58,216 nucleotides of DNA from Strigomonas culicis (GCA_000482145.1 AUXH01000043.1:1-58216); one strand, 5' to 3'. Counted from the first letter of the stretch, positions 8,932-18,947 are shown. Notes: generated by a model from the letters alone, not told the origin. Numbers and translations are program-made.

Positions 8932-11900
8932 CTACACATCCTGCCGCCCCAGCGACTTCAAGTCAAGTGGTCGCGGGTCGTCCGGAAAAAGCTGCTTGTC
9001 TAACTGGATGAGCTGCTCTAGAAAGCTCTTGTTGGGGAGGATGGCCGGCCGGCCCTTCTTCGTCACGAGGTAGGCCTCGTCCATCCGCATCTTCTTCTTG
9101 GCCATCAGGTAGGCGATGACGGTAGTGGCGGACCGCGAGAGACCGGCGAAGCAGTGTACGAGGCAGCCCTGCTCCCGCCGCTGGCTCTCGTCGATGAACT
9201 CAATGGCCTCCTGGAAGGAGGAGAAGATGTCCGCGCCGGGGATATCGTCCACGACGATGACACGATGCTTGCCGCCGTCTGGCGGTGTCGGTGTGAGGTC
9301 GCGACCGACCGTGAGCAGGTACGAGATATTTAGCTTATTGTACACAATCTGCGACTGGGCAGAGCGAAGCGCGCCGCAGTAGAGGTGCGGGATGATCCGG
9401 TCCGGGTATATCTTGTTCCATTTCATGGTGATGTTCGGCAGCTTCTGCTCCAGGTCGTGGCGCATGTAGTAGCCGTACAGCGAGGGCTCGTTGTCGAAGG
9501 ACAGCGACAGGTCCGCAAATCGCTTCAGCCGCTTCGTATCCGGGAACGTCGTGATGCTGTTGTTGGCGACTAAGTAGATAACGCGCAAGGCGGGCGACAA
9601 ATTTGCTATATCGTCGTCGGCACCGTCCGTGACGACACGCGGGTCTCCAGAGGAGCTAAGGCGCTGCTCTTCTAGTGTGGGACCGCCGACCGGAGCGGAC
9701 AAGATGTCAAGCAGGCACTCCGGGACCTCCGAGAAGTTGTTATAGTCGAGCACAACAAGCTCCAGATTGGTTAAGTAGACAAAGTTTTGGGGCAGCATGG
9801 TTAGCTTGTTGTGGCTCGCGTCGAGCGACTCCAGCTGGAGCAAGTTGCCCAAACTGTCCGGCAAGGTCTCGAGCTCATTGTACGAGACAATAAGCTTGCG
9901 AAGGTTCTTCAAAAAGCTAATTTCATGCGGTAGCGTCACGAGGGAGTTCTGGCTCAGCGTCAAGTTGACGACGTGCAGCAGCGGCGGGTTGTAGATCTCG
10001 CAGGGCACCTCCACCAGGTGGAGCTGGTGCAGGTTGAGGTCCGGCGCGGCCTCGAAGCGGCAGCTGTCGACCACCTGCTGCCACGTGAGACCAATGTCCA
10101 CCTCCCACTCCTTGGGAAGGGCCATCTTTTTCGTCTGCTTGAAGAGCCCCACGCTGACGCTGCCGTTGTTGACGCCGAGGCCGCCGCCGCCCCCGTTGGT
10201 CTTGAACTTGGACAGCAGCCCGCCCTTGGTCGTGGAGGACTGCATCGCATTGAAGGAGGCACCGAGGTTCATGCTCTTGGGCGACAAGCCGCCATCAACG
10301 CTCTGGAGCTGCGCGCCGAAGTGGTTGTTCTGGCTCGTGCTGGAGAACGGTTTCAGATTAGCCGAGTACACACTGGACCACTCGCTGCCGTCGCAGACGG
10401 ACGTCATGGTCTTGCCGAGCCCGAGGCCGAAGCCGAAGCGGCCCGTGAGCTCTAACTTGCTTCGCGTGGGGTTCACGTACTTGGTCAGCGAGCCGACCGG
10501 GATGTTCGCGCACATCTCGAGCGTCTCGAGCGAGTGGACGTCCTTGATGGAGGAGGGGTGGACGAGGGAGGCCCGCTTCTCGTCCTTGCGAATTGCCTCC
10601 ACCACATACACGAGGTACGGCACGAGCTCGTGCGTCTCCTTGTGCGGGTGGTTGATTGCGCACTTGCCGCACCGCACAAACTTGGGGCACTGCGGGCACA
10701 GGTAGAAGGCGATCGGCACTTCGGCACTGCACTGGCCACACACGATCTGGGGGCCGCTGAAGCTGAAGTCGATCGTCTTCTCGGCGGCCAGGCTGATGGA
10801 CGTCTCGTCCCCCTCGGAGCTGAAGGCGTCGTTGCAGACAATCAGCGGGTCGTGGCCCAGGGCGTCCTGCATGCGCGTTTCGAACCGGCTCTCGGGCTTC
10901 ACGTGCACGGCGTTCTTCACCTCTTCCTCTGTCACCACGACGCGACCCACCACGAGCTCCGACTTTTTGTGCACACTCTCTAACAACGGCATCTCAAACA
11001 GCTTCTGCGGCGTTGTGTCCGTCGTGAGGGCCGCGCGGATGAAGGCGATCACCTTCCGCGAGATCTTCCGCTCCGGCTCCTCCACCTTGCGGAGGAAGCC
11101 TTCCACGTCAAACGGGGCCTTGCCCTTCGGGTGCGTGACGTCGTTCCACACGGTGGTGAAAACAGACGGGATGCACGAGGCGGTCAGCAGGCCGACGAAG
11201 AAGGTGTCCACCTCGTAGCCGGTGATCTTTTCTTTTGAAGTGATCCACTCCGGCAAGGCGTAGATGGGCGTCCCGTTGTCGTACTGCTCCTTGATCTCCT
11301 CCGGTGTGAGAAAGAGGGGCCCAAAGTCCGCCACGCGGTACAAGTTTGTCTCCTGGCAATAGAAAATGTTCGACGGCATCAGGATGAGGTGGGCAATGCC
11401 GTTTGTATGAAGGAAGGTTAGAGCGGTCAGGATATCGCGCAGAAAGAGCACCAAGCTTGTCACGTTGTTGTCCTTGACGCGGAGGTTGCTTGGCACAGAC
11501 GGGATGCAGCCGTTCTTCATGTACTCTTGAACCACAAAGCAGCCTTGCTTACTGTCAACAATGTCCAGGTATCCAATAATGTTGTCCTGCGTGATCTTGC
11601 GACTGACGGACAACTGCCGGCGGATGTCGTCGGCGATATTGCTGTACTTTTCCAATCGCTTTTGCAGCGGCGTGCGGACAATCTTGAATGCTTGGAACTC
11701 TTGCGTGCCGTAACGTGGCCGCACGAGAATCGTCTCAGACCAACGGCCCATGCCCAGACGAGTCTCAAAAGTATACTGACTGGCTTGGGTCTTGGCCCCG
11801 CTGCCAGTCAGGTTGGCCACACTCACGCTGGCTCCGCTGCCCGGCCGCACCATGCTGCTGATGGTGGTACTATAGCTAGACGCGGTGCGCGGTGGTGGCA

Positions 11901-13857
11901 CAACGCCGTGGAAAAGCGGATGCTTCAGCAAACGGAGGATAGTAGGCCGCCGCTCGGGTACCTTCTCTACGCACCATGAAATGGCATCCTCCAGATCCTT
12001 TGCGAAGGGCCACGGCTTCGTCGGAAACTCCAACTGCGCGTTCATTACCTTGCTGCACGCTTCCTCGTAGGTGCACTGTGCGATCACAAACGGGTCCTTT
12101 CCATACGCCAGACGGTACATAAAGATACCAAAGCCCCACATATCTACCTTGGCGATGGCGCTATCAATGCCACGCGTCTCGGTGATGCTGCGGGAACGCT
12201 GCCCGCTGGAGTCCCCCCACTCCGTCGTCGACGCCGGCGCGATGGAGCCCACGCGGCCCATCCCCTCCTCCCCAGTGCCGGGGCAGGCGTAGCGGCCGCT
12301 CTCATCGAAGACCTCGGGTGGGATGCAGGCGAGCTCACCGTTGAAAACGAGGGACTCGGGGCACTGCGAGGTGAAGAGCTTCGACAGACCGGTGTCAGCT
12401 ATACAGAAGGTGCTATCCTCCTTTTCTAGGACATTCTCCAGCTTCAAGTTGTGGTGATAAATGCCGTGGGAGTGGATAATACGAAGTCCAATGGCAACGT
12501 CGTAGATGATGCGTCGCAGCTTGTCCGGGTCGTCGTCTAATTGCCCTGCATAGCACGTGACGTTCCGTTTGTGGCACTTGGTCAGGATGATCATATTTTC
12601 TCTATCGTCATCGTTCAGCACATCATAAATCTTCAGCACGTTGTTATTGCTGAGATTGACAAGAGCACGCTGTTCATTGAGCACCGCATCGAGGTCGTTC
12701 TTGCGGAGCACAAAGCCGACCACTTTGATGGCCGCCACGTTGATTTCGTCATTCGTTTGGTAGTTTAAGCTAACGAGAGAGCCAATCTCACCGGCGGACT
12801 TTTTGCGCAGCGGCCCATTTGTGGGAGACTCGCCGCCGATGCCTGCGACGACATCCTCCTCCCCGTTCTCGAGCTTCAGACCTGTTTCCTTCTCGCCGTA
12901 GTAGGTGCGTCCGACCGTACCAATGTCAAACGCACCTAACAGGCGGAAGACATCCACAACGTCGTACGGCTGGAAATCAGGCGCCGTGATAACACAGCAG
13001 CGGTTAGACAGCGTGACCTCAGGGTGGTTGACAAAGTAGCGACCGATGGGACTATTGCGCAGCTTCAGAAGCTCGTTGTACGTGTGCGCCTCCTCCTCGC
13101 TGACCGCGGCTTCGCCTGGGCTTATCCGCTTCTCGTCACACCTTCGGAAGATCTCGTTCACAAACCGTATGATCTCCTGCGCACGCAGGGAGAGCTTGCT
13201 GCCAGGGATGATGCCGTTCGTCAAGGCGATCGTCGGCGACCCGGAGAGGCTCGCTCCCTTGCCCTGCACCCGTGCAGACAAGTTGGTGGTGTTGTGCAGC
13301 TTTTCGGAGCCGGTGACGGACAAGATGCCGTTGCTCATCGCGTGAACGGCCAAGACCTCGGCGTCCTCCGCGGTAGTACGGTGTGCGTCGCGGCCTGCCG
13401 GGACGGGGTTCTCCACCAGTACCTGCGTCACCTCGTGCTGTAGGTTTCCGGTACTCGGAAAGGGACGCAGCGTTTCCTCGTTGGCGTCCTTGATGAAGTT
13501 GTCCGAGTCGACGCGCTCTATATCGACCTCTATCTCGGAGGGCTTCGGTGAGTGCTTCCCGCTCTCGTGCGCTGGCTGGTTCTTCTTGGCGGCACTAAGT
13601 TGCACCTGCTGCTCCTCGTCGCTCTGGCAGACGGGAAGGGTGCCATCATGGATCTGTGCGCTGGGCTGACCAGCCACAGGAACGCCGGTGTGCCGGTGGG
13701 AATTCACCATGTTACTTCCATTGAGTGTGTTGGGCGTGTTGCTACTCAAACGGTCTAGTGGAGAGGGGCTGCGAATACTACTGGTCGTCCCTGGTGCTCG
13801 TCCAGAGGCAACAGTGTATTCATTATGTATGTGAGGAACACCGCAGAAAGCACCCAT
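8932..13857 (-). CDS. Kinatase: two pseudokinase domains, zinc-finger-like cluster, LRR and dual-specificity phosphatase (1641 aa)
   Basis: Domains in order: disordered N-terminus (1-220); kinase-like domain 1 (about 350-650); kinase-like domain 2 (about 690-960); a Cys/His cluster beginning CGQCSAE (about 1039-1085); leucine-rich repeats (about 1290-1430, e.g. LPDSLGNLLQLESLDASHN); and a dual-specificity phosphatase domain (about 1480-1625). The phosphatase looks active: HCFAGLSRS gives Cys1569-X5-Arg1575, with a plausible general-acid Asp in VVDDIPGAD. Domain 1 keeps Lys378 (VAAIK), but its catalytic loop is HHNLKLEN (Asp to Asn470) and DFG is DTG at 488. Domain 2 keeps DFG at 844, but the loop is HLILMPSN (Asp to Ile825, Lys to Met). 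Both are probably pseudokinases. Kinase-phosphatase fusions called kinatases are known from trypanosomatid phosphatome surveys. The N-terminus MGAFCG could be acylated, although position 6 is atypical. Confidence 0.92.
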   Translation of the reverse strand: MGAFCGVPHIHNEYTVASGRAPGTTSSIRSPSPLDRLSSNTPNTLNGSNMVNSHRHTGVPVAGQPSAQIHDGTLPVCQSDEEQQVQLSAAKKNQPAHESGKHSPKPSEIEVDIERVDSDNFIKDANEETLRPFPSTGNLQHEVTQVLVENPVPAGRDAHRTTAEDAEVLAVHAMSNGILSVTGSEKLHNTTNLSARVQGKGASLSGSPTIALTNGIIPGSKLSLRAQEIIRFVNEIFRRCDEKRISPGEAAVSEEEAHTYNELLKLRNSPIGRYFVNHPEVTLSNRCCVITAPDFQPYDVVDVFRLLGAFDIGTVGRTYYGEKETGLKLENGEEDVVAGIGGESPTNGPLRKKSAGEIGSLVSLNYQTNDEINVAAIKVVGFVLRKNDLDAVLNEQRALVNLSNNNVLKIYDVLNDDDRENMIILTKCHKRNVTCYAGQLDDDPDKLRRIIYDVAIGLRIIHSHGIYHHNLKLENVLEKEDSTFCIADTGLSKLFTSQCPESLVFNGELACIPPEVFDESGRYACPGTGEEGMGRVGSIAPASTTEWGDSSGQRSRSITETRGIDSAIAKVDMWGFGIFMYRLAYGKDPFVIAQCTYEEACSKVMNAQLEFPTKPWPFAKDLEDAISWCVEKVPERRPTILRLLKHPLFHGVVPPPRTASSYSTTISSMVRPGSGASVSVANLTGSGAKTQASQYTFETRLGMGRWSETILVRPRYGTQEFQAFKIVRTPLQKRLEKYSNIADDIRRQLSVSRKITQDNIIGYLDIVDSKQGCFVVQEYMKNGCIPSVPSNLRVKDNNVTSLVLFLRDILTALTFLHTNGIAHLILMPSNIFYCQETNLYRVADFGPLFLTPEEIKEQYDNGTPIYALPEWITSKEKITGYEVDTFFVGLLTASCIPSVFTTVWNDVTHPKGKAPFDVEGFLRKVEEPERKISRKVIAFIRAALTTDTTPQKLFEMPLLESVHKKSELVVGRVVVTEEEVKNAVHVKPESRFETRMQDALGHDPLIVCNDAFSSEGDETSISLAAEKTIDFSFSGPQIVCGQCSAEVPIAFYLCPQCPKFVRCGKCAINHPHKETHELVPYLVYVVEAIRKDEKRASLVHPSSIKDVHSLETLEMCANIPVGSLTKYVNPTRSKLELTGRFGFGLGLGKTMTSVCDGSEWSSVYSANLKPFSSTSQNNHFGAQLQSVDGGLSPKSMNLGASFNAMQSSTTKGGLLSKFKTNGGGGGLGVNNGSVSVGLFKQTKKMALPKEWEVDIGLTWQQVVDSCRFEAAPDLNLHQLHLVEVPCEIYNPPLLHVVNLTLSQNSLVTLPHEISFLKNLRKLIVSYNELETLPDSLGNLLQLESLDASHNKLTMLPQNFVYLTNLELVVLDYNNFSEVPECLLDILSAPVGGPTLEEQRLSSSGDPRVVTDGADDDIANLSPALRVIYLVANNSITTFPDTKRLKRFADLSLSFDNEPSLYGYYMRHDLEQKLPNITMKWNKIYPDRIIPHLYCGALRSAQSQIVYNKLNISYLLTVGRDLTPTPPDGGKHRVIVVDDIPGADIFSSFQEAIEFIDESQRREQGCLVHCFAGLSRSATTVIAYLMAKKKMRMDEAYLVTKKGRPAILPNKSFLEQLIQLDKQLFPDDPRPLDLKSLGRQDV

Positions 13858-15087
13858 TGCGTTTCAATGGTTCTAAGGGTAATAACAGAAGAAAAAAAAA
13901 CTAAAAACAAGCTTTGATAATGAAAGTAAGAATAACTGTATTCAAAATAATCGAAACAAAAGTGTATTATAATTGCTCCTTTTCTTCCCCTTTTTTGTGC
14001 CACAACAGAGGCACAAAAGAAAAAAGAAAACAATAACAACAACAGGAAATAAGCAAACAAACAATTCTTTTTATAAAAAATGCGTGCTTACTCTGCAGTG
14101 ACGCACGAAGTAAAGTGTACTGTTCTTCGTGCCGCAGATGATACGCACAAAGCAAGCAAAAAAAAAAACCTCAACTACACGCAATTCAAAGTCTGTAAAA
14201 AAAAAAGGTCAAAAATAAGAAAAAAAAACAATACTATAAAAAACAAACAGATAGATAACAAAAAGGTTCAAATTAGCTTCCTGAAAACCTACACGTTCCT
14301 AAAAGAAAAAAGAAAAGAAAATGGGTACAGGAAAGAGAACGATGTTTTTTTTTTAGTTTTCAACTGAAGCGTATGGTATCAAACTACCGCTTCTCCATCT
14401 AAGGCATACGAAGTACACGGGCTGGTACAGAAAGTGCATACCACGCTGAATAAAAATATAACCATTTTTTTTTTAGTATATAGTTTGTATATAGATGATA
14501 GTAGTATTATATGTTTACGAAAAACTCGTAGTGCTGAAGTTAATCAAAACAGACAAACAAGCAAAAAACCGAAGCTATCATGTAGGAAGTACAGAAAAGA
14601 ATAATAATAAAACTAAAAAAAAAATGAAGAATTGAAATGCAAATTCACTCACAAGCATCCGAGAACAAAAGCGACACTAACATACACAAAAAGGGTTCAG
14701 CACGCTTATTTTAGTTGTTCATAGTACTTTTGAAATAGTAAAATAACCACAAAATATACACAATATAATACATAAGAATAGTTGTATACAACTAAAAGTA
14801 AGAAGAAAAGGCAAAAAAAAAGAACACCAACAATGGGGCAACAAAGAAAAAAAAGAAGAAGTGCAACAACAACAAAAAACCCATGCAACAATCATACAGC
14901 GGAAAAGAACCCCTAGTGTTCTTCAGCTTGATATCAACATATTCAAAATAATCGCAAGAGAACAGAAACGAAAAAAAAAAGGATGCACGGAAGAATGAAA
15001 TGTGCTTTTATTTAAAAAAAAAAAACAATAATGATAATAATAACAAATGAACTGCATCGCCGTGCTCTCCATGTTGGTTTTACGTGT
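13858..15087. other. Gene-free AT-rich spacer (1.23 kb)
   Basis: No credible gene; A- and T-homopolymers dominate. Transcribed right to left, it should hold the 3' UTR of the 512-aa protein gene and the 5' leader of the kinatase. A candidate acceptor for the kinatase is the AG at 13873-13874, with the pyrimidine tract immediately upstream (plus 13875-13902). No repeat unit, tRNA or stable hairpin was evident by eye. Confidence 0.65.
13873..13903 (-). promoter_or_regulatory. Predicted spliced-leader acceptor of the kinatase gene
   Basis: On the minus strand a T-rich pyrimidine tract (plus 13875-13902) is followed by AG at 13873-13874, about 16 bases before the ATG at 13857. Confidence 0.45.
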
Positions 15088-16626
15088 TCACTTGTTATCT
15101 GTGAGTCTGGGCTTGAGAGTCAGGGGCAACGCGGCGAGGATGCTAACCTCCCCGCCGCGGCGCGGGTCGGGTCGCGCCTCGCGCAATGCATCGAGCCGCT
15201 CCTTCTCGGAGAGTCTCCTCTCTAGTGCCTTGATGTAGCGGTCGAGAAGGTCGGTGTCGCCGTTCGAGCCCACACTGGAGTCGCTGTTATTATTGTTGAA
15301 CGATGAAGCGGTCACGCCGAGTGTGGATGCCTTCCAGGATCCGCCGAGGGCGTCGTCCGTCTGGACGCCCATGTCTATCGTGCCAGCTCGCCGCGGGGCC
15401 ACCGAACAGTAGCCATCCACCGAGATGGTCACCGTTTCCATCTTGTCACCAAACGTAGAGACGGGAAAGCTCATGGTGGTTCCGTTGGGGTACGTGTACT
15501 GGGTCACGTACATCTCGCCAAACACGGAGTCGCTGTCGTCGTTGTCGAGTAGTCCTGCGAGCCGCTCGGACGGCTGCGGGGACCGCCTGCTGGCGCGCGA
15601 CGCGGACATACCGTGGGGACTGGAGCCGATCCCCACCAGCGCGACGTAGGGGCTGTTACCGGACAGCAGCGGCTCCGTGTGGTACAGAGGGCCAAACGTG
15701 TCGCCCAAGTTGCTCTCCGCGTCACCCATCTCGCCAAGCGCGCCCTTCGACGTGATGGGTTGCGGCAGCGCGGCGGGCGCGGGCCCCTGCTGGCCGTCGC
15801 CGCTCATCTGACTGCGCGCTCCGGCCGAGGCGGCCTCGAGGGCGTCCGTGAGGTCGCGCAGCTGCTTACAGAGGTCCTCGGCGACGTACTCCAGCGGGCG
15901 CGTGCCGAGCTTGAAGGGGTCCACGTGGATCTCATGAACCGAGGTGGTGCCGCTGGTGGGCGGCGCGGGATCGGCACCACTCGGCGTGGCGGTGGCGATG
16001 TCCGCCAGTATGAGGGACTGCAGCCGGTTCAGCGCGACGAACGCGTCCTCGAGGGAGAGGCGCGTGAGAAAGCTTCGACTGGATTCTACGATGCCTTCCT
16101 CGCTCTCGGTCGCCCCCAGGGCACTGCCGATGTAGGGGTGTTGCGGCAGCTCCTTTGGATAGTTCTTCTCAAACTGCGAGAGGTTGGAGGACGAGGAGAG
16201 GCAGCGGGCGACCGGGGCAAGGGGGGGCGCGGCAGCGGACGGCACGGAGGCGGAGCTGGAGACTGTCTGCTCCGCGCTGAGCGCGTAATCGACCAGCGGA
16301 CTCGCTTCAGCTGTGCTCTCCTCCTGCCTCACCGCCTTCTTGACCAGCGGGCGCCCGCCGGGCTGTCCGTCGTCCTTGTGCGCGCGGGCCACGTCGCCTC
16401 TCGTGTGCGCCGGTCTACGGTGCGGCGCGCCGTGCCCGCCCTCCGCCCCGCACTCACTGGGTTTGAGTGCGGGTAGGGGCCTACGGGCAGAGGAGCCACC
16501 GACCAGCGTCCCTGCCGCGCCTTCGGCCTCGGTTGACGGCAGCAGGGTGGTGGCGGGAGAGTTCGAGGGTGACATATTTGCCGCCGCACCTCGCACGATG
16601 GGCTTTGTGGTAGTTGTGCCACTCAT
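15088..16626 (-). CDS. Hypothetical, largely disordered protein (512 aa)
   Basis: No family is recognised. The first 150 residues are Ser/Thr/Pro/Ala-rich and probably unstructured. Two short helical segments stand out: one around 190-215 (LSLEDAFVALNRLQSLILADI) and one around 235-260 (LEYVAEDLCKQLRDLTDALEAA). A region rich in aromatic and beta-prone residues (about 365-410, with FGEMYVTQYTYPNG) may be a small folded element. Near the C-terminus, DRYIKALERRLSEKERLDALREA is a short coiled coil. No signal peptide or membrane span. The mix suggests a cytoskeletal or regulatory adaptor, but this is only a guess. The start ATG is at 16626. Confidence 0.72.
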   Translation of the reverse strand: MSGTTTTKPIVRGAAANMSPSNSPATTLLPSTEAEGAAGTLVGGSSARRPLPALKPSECGAEGGHGAPHRRPAHTRGDVARAHKDDGQPGGRPLVKKAVRQEESTAEASPLVDYALSAEQTVSSSASVPSAAAPPLAPVARCLSSSSNLSQFEKNYPKELPQHPYIGSALGATESEEGIVESSRSFLTRLSLEDAFVALNRLQSLILADIATATPSGADPAPPTSGTTSVHEIHVDPFKLGTRPLEYVAEDLCKQLRDLTDALEAASAGARSQMSGDGQQGPAPAALPQPITSKGALGEMGDAESNLGDTFGPLYHTEPLLSGNSPYVALVGIGSSPHGMSASRASRRSPQPSERLAGLLDNDDSDSVFGEMYVTQYTYPNGTTMSFPVSTFGDKMETVTISVDGYCSVAPRRAGTIDMGVQTDDALGGSWKASTLGVTASSFNNNNSDSSVGSNGDTDLLDRYIKALERRLSEKERLDALREARPDPRRGGEVSILAALPLTLKPRLTDNK

Positions 16627-17298
16627 GTGTTATGCACAGATAAATAACTAGAGAAAGAGAATAGCACAACTACTACTTTAAGGTTTTTGTGTATGTACTC
16701 CTTAGTGTCAGTGACCTGATAGGAATCGTGTTTTTTTGCAGATGCCTACAAGTCAAAAAAGAAAGTGTGAAGAATGTGTGCACTTACGAGTCAACACTTC
16801 TGGTGTCAACTACGGTGCTTTGTACTGTATTTCACAGAAAGAAAATAAGAAAATCAAATTAACAAGAAAGCAAGTTTGGATTAGAGTATAAAGAAGGAAA
16901 CAAGAGGAGACCCACGAAAATAAAAAGTGGAAAAGGCAGGCTACTCTAAGTTCAAATGTGATAGAGATATACAAGCTGCATTTAAAAAGAAAAGAGAGAG
17001 GGTACGAGGGACCAAGGAACATAAAGCAGATCATCATGCACACGTGCACGTTGCACTTCATCACAGCACTCATGGGCTGTTTATTATGAAAAAGTGGAAA
17101 AAGTCATTCTTGTTTATACTGACGAACTAAATGGTGGTGCCTTTATATAGTTGGATCAAGAAAATAACAACAACAAAAAAAAACGTGAGCACAAGTAAAT
17201 ACACGAAAAGGGATACATCATAGAGACATTTGATCTCCTCTTCTGAATAATAGTAATAATTGCCGCATGCTGCAAAGTCGGGTGAGGCTTCCTACCTC
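16627..17298. other. Gene-free spacer (0.67 kb)
   Basis: AT-rich with purine-rich patches on the plus strand. It holds the 3' UTR of the PDI gene and the 5' leader of the 512-aa protein gene. No repeat or RNA gene seen. Confidence 0.6.
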
Positions 17299-18597
17299 CT
17301 AGCTGAGCGTGTGCTTCTCCATGCGCACGTTGCCGGTGAGGGCACTCTGCAGCACGTCCAGCAACGCCGCATCATCCTCGACGGTCGCGAGGACCTTCGT
17401 GCGGGCCACGCTCTCCTTCGAGATGCGCAGCAGCAGCACCCCGTTGGTCACACCCGAGAGCCTCGCTGCGGCCTCGTCGGCGGTGAAGATGTGCGCAGCA
17501 ACGAGGTCTGCCAACAACACCTGCCGGCTCTCCGCCGCAGACGCGTCCAGGAAGAGCAGCGGCTCGGTGGAGAAGGAGGCGTGGGCGCGGCCCAGGTCGG
17601 CGGCGCTGCCGAGGCGGATCACACACAGCGGGGTCTGCCCATGGAGCTTCAAGGCCGCGTAGGAGCAGTAGTCCATCAGCCCGTTGGCCGCGTACGGCAC
17701 CAGTCCGATGGGAAGCATCTTCTTCGCCGCCGCCGCGCGAGGGGCAGCCTCGGACCCAGCCGCCGCATCGGCCGCCGGCGTCGCTGTCGTCACCTCCGGC
17801 GCGGCGGCCGTCATCTCCACCTTCTCCGCGTCGCAGTCGCCGGTGGAGCAGGCGAGGAAGAACTTGGCCATGGGCTCGTAGGCAATCACCCCGGCGAACG
17901 GCGTCGCCTCCATCGAGCTGCCGTCCGCGCTCAGCTTCACGAAGGCCACCTTGGGAAGCTCCCCGATACCGAGGGCGGCCTGTACGTCTGCCGACGGGCT
18001 GCCGACAAACACAAAAGGCATTGCATCCCGCAGCTTGGGCGACATCGCCATAATGGAGTAGATTGGCGGTACCTTCGCCTTGGCAGACAGCAGGACGGCC
18101 ATGGTTTTGTTGGTGGCTTTGATGAGAACACTCTTGAGCGCCTCCACGGTGGAGGCGCTCGTGATGACGTGGGAGGAGGATACGTCGTTCGTCACAAAGC
18201 TCTGCAGGGCCGCCGCCGTGCGCTGATACGCGTACTCCTGCGGCTCCCCCTTCTTCCCCACCTTCCAGTACTTGATGGTCGGGAAACCCTTTACCCCATA
18301 CTGCTGGCCGAGAGCGGAGTGCGTGTCGGCGTTCAGGGCACCCACGCGCACCGAGCCCTTGACCGCGTGAGCGAATTTTTCGTAGTCCGCGTGGAAGTTC
18401 TTGCAGTGCCCACACCATGGCGCGTAGAAGAGAATCACCACCGGCTTATGCGTGTCGATAAATTGACTGAAGGTGGCCGGCGACAGCTCGGCCACGCCAG
18501 ACCCTCTCCCGAAAGGGAAGGCTAACACGGTAGTGCAGCAGTAGAGCAGGCAGACCAACAGCAGAACCGTTTTGCTGCACAGCGTAAGGCGCGCCAT
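17299..18597 (-). CDS. Protein disulfide isomerase, single-active-site P5/PDIA6-like (432 aa)
   Basis: It should catalyse disulfide formation and reshuffling in the ER. Residues 1-26 form a clear signal peptide (hydrophobic core LLLVCLLYCC, cleavage near VLA-FP). A thioredoxin domain follows (about 33-145) with active site WCGHC (Cys62, Cys65) and cis-Pro106 in GFPTIKYW, closely like the first domain of P5/PDIA6. A second thioredoxin-like, redox-inactive region covers about 150-260. An Ala-rich linker (about 275-310) leads to a third region (about 315-420). Only one CGHC is present, whereas classical PDI has two. The protein ends in KHTLS rather than a KDEL-type tetrapeptide, so retention would need another mechanism. 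The start is fixed by the signal peptide. Confidence 0.93.
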   Translation of the reverse strand: MARLTLCSKTVLLLVCLLYCCTTVLAFPFGRGSGVAELSPATFSQFIDTHKPVVILFYAPWCGHCKNFHADYEKFAHAVKGSVRVGALNADTHSALGQQYGVKGFPTIKYWKVGKKGEPQEYAYQRTAAALQSFVTNDVSSSHVITSASTVEALKSVLIKATNKTMAVLLSAKAKVPPIYSIMAMSPKLRDAMPFVFVGSPSADVQAALGIGELPKVAFVKLSADGSSMEATPFAGVIAYEPMAKFFLACSTGDCDAEKVEMTAAAPEVTTATPAADAAAGSEAAPRAAAAKKMLPIGLVPYAANGLMDYCSYAALKLHGQTPLCVIRLGSAADLGRAHASFSTEPLLFLDASAAESRQVLLADLVAAHIFTADEAAARLSGVTNGVLLLRISKESVARTKVLATVEDDAALLDVLQSALTGNVRMEKHTLS

Positions 18598-18947
18598 CTT
18601 CTACACAGTGCACAATAACAGATATTAATAAAGTGGAAGAAGGAAAAGACAGAGAAGTCGTGAGAAGAAAAAAAAAGAGTTGCTGGTGTAAATACACTTA
18701 CTACTGAAAAGAGAGCGAACATGAGAATAGAAAGAAGTAGCACACACAATGAGAAAGCCATTGCTGCATATACATGTTTGTTATGTGCTACCGCCCATAA
18801 GGGTAGTGAGACACAAAGGACATCCATTTATAGTCTCAATGCCCAACAGTGTGTACATTCACCAAAAAAAAAAAAGCAATGAAGAGAAGATAAGCATGAC
18901 AGGACACCCAAGCGTGTTTATTAGAAGGCACATGTGAGTGATGAGAC
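18598..18947. other. Gene-free spacer (0.35 kb)
   Basis: Short intergenic region between the CorA-like and PDI genes. Purine-rich plus-strand runs at about 18635-18680 are candidate pyrimidine tracts for PDI splicing, with an AG at 18601-18602 very close to the ATG. No other element seen. Confidence 0.55.

Noticed and set aside
14706..14891. A hydrophobic 61-codon minus-strand frame resembling a membrane peptide
   Set aside because: It starts with TTG; the hydrophobicity comes from T-rich spacer sequence read on the minus strand.
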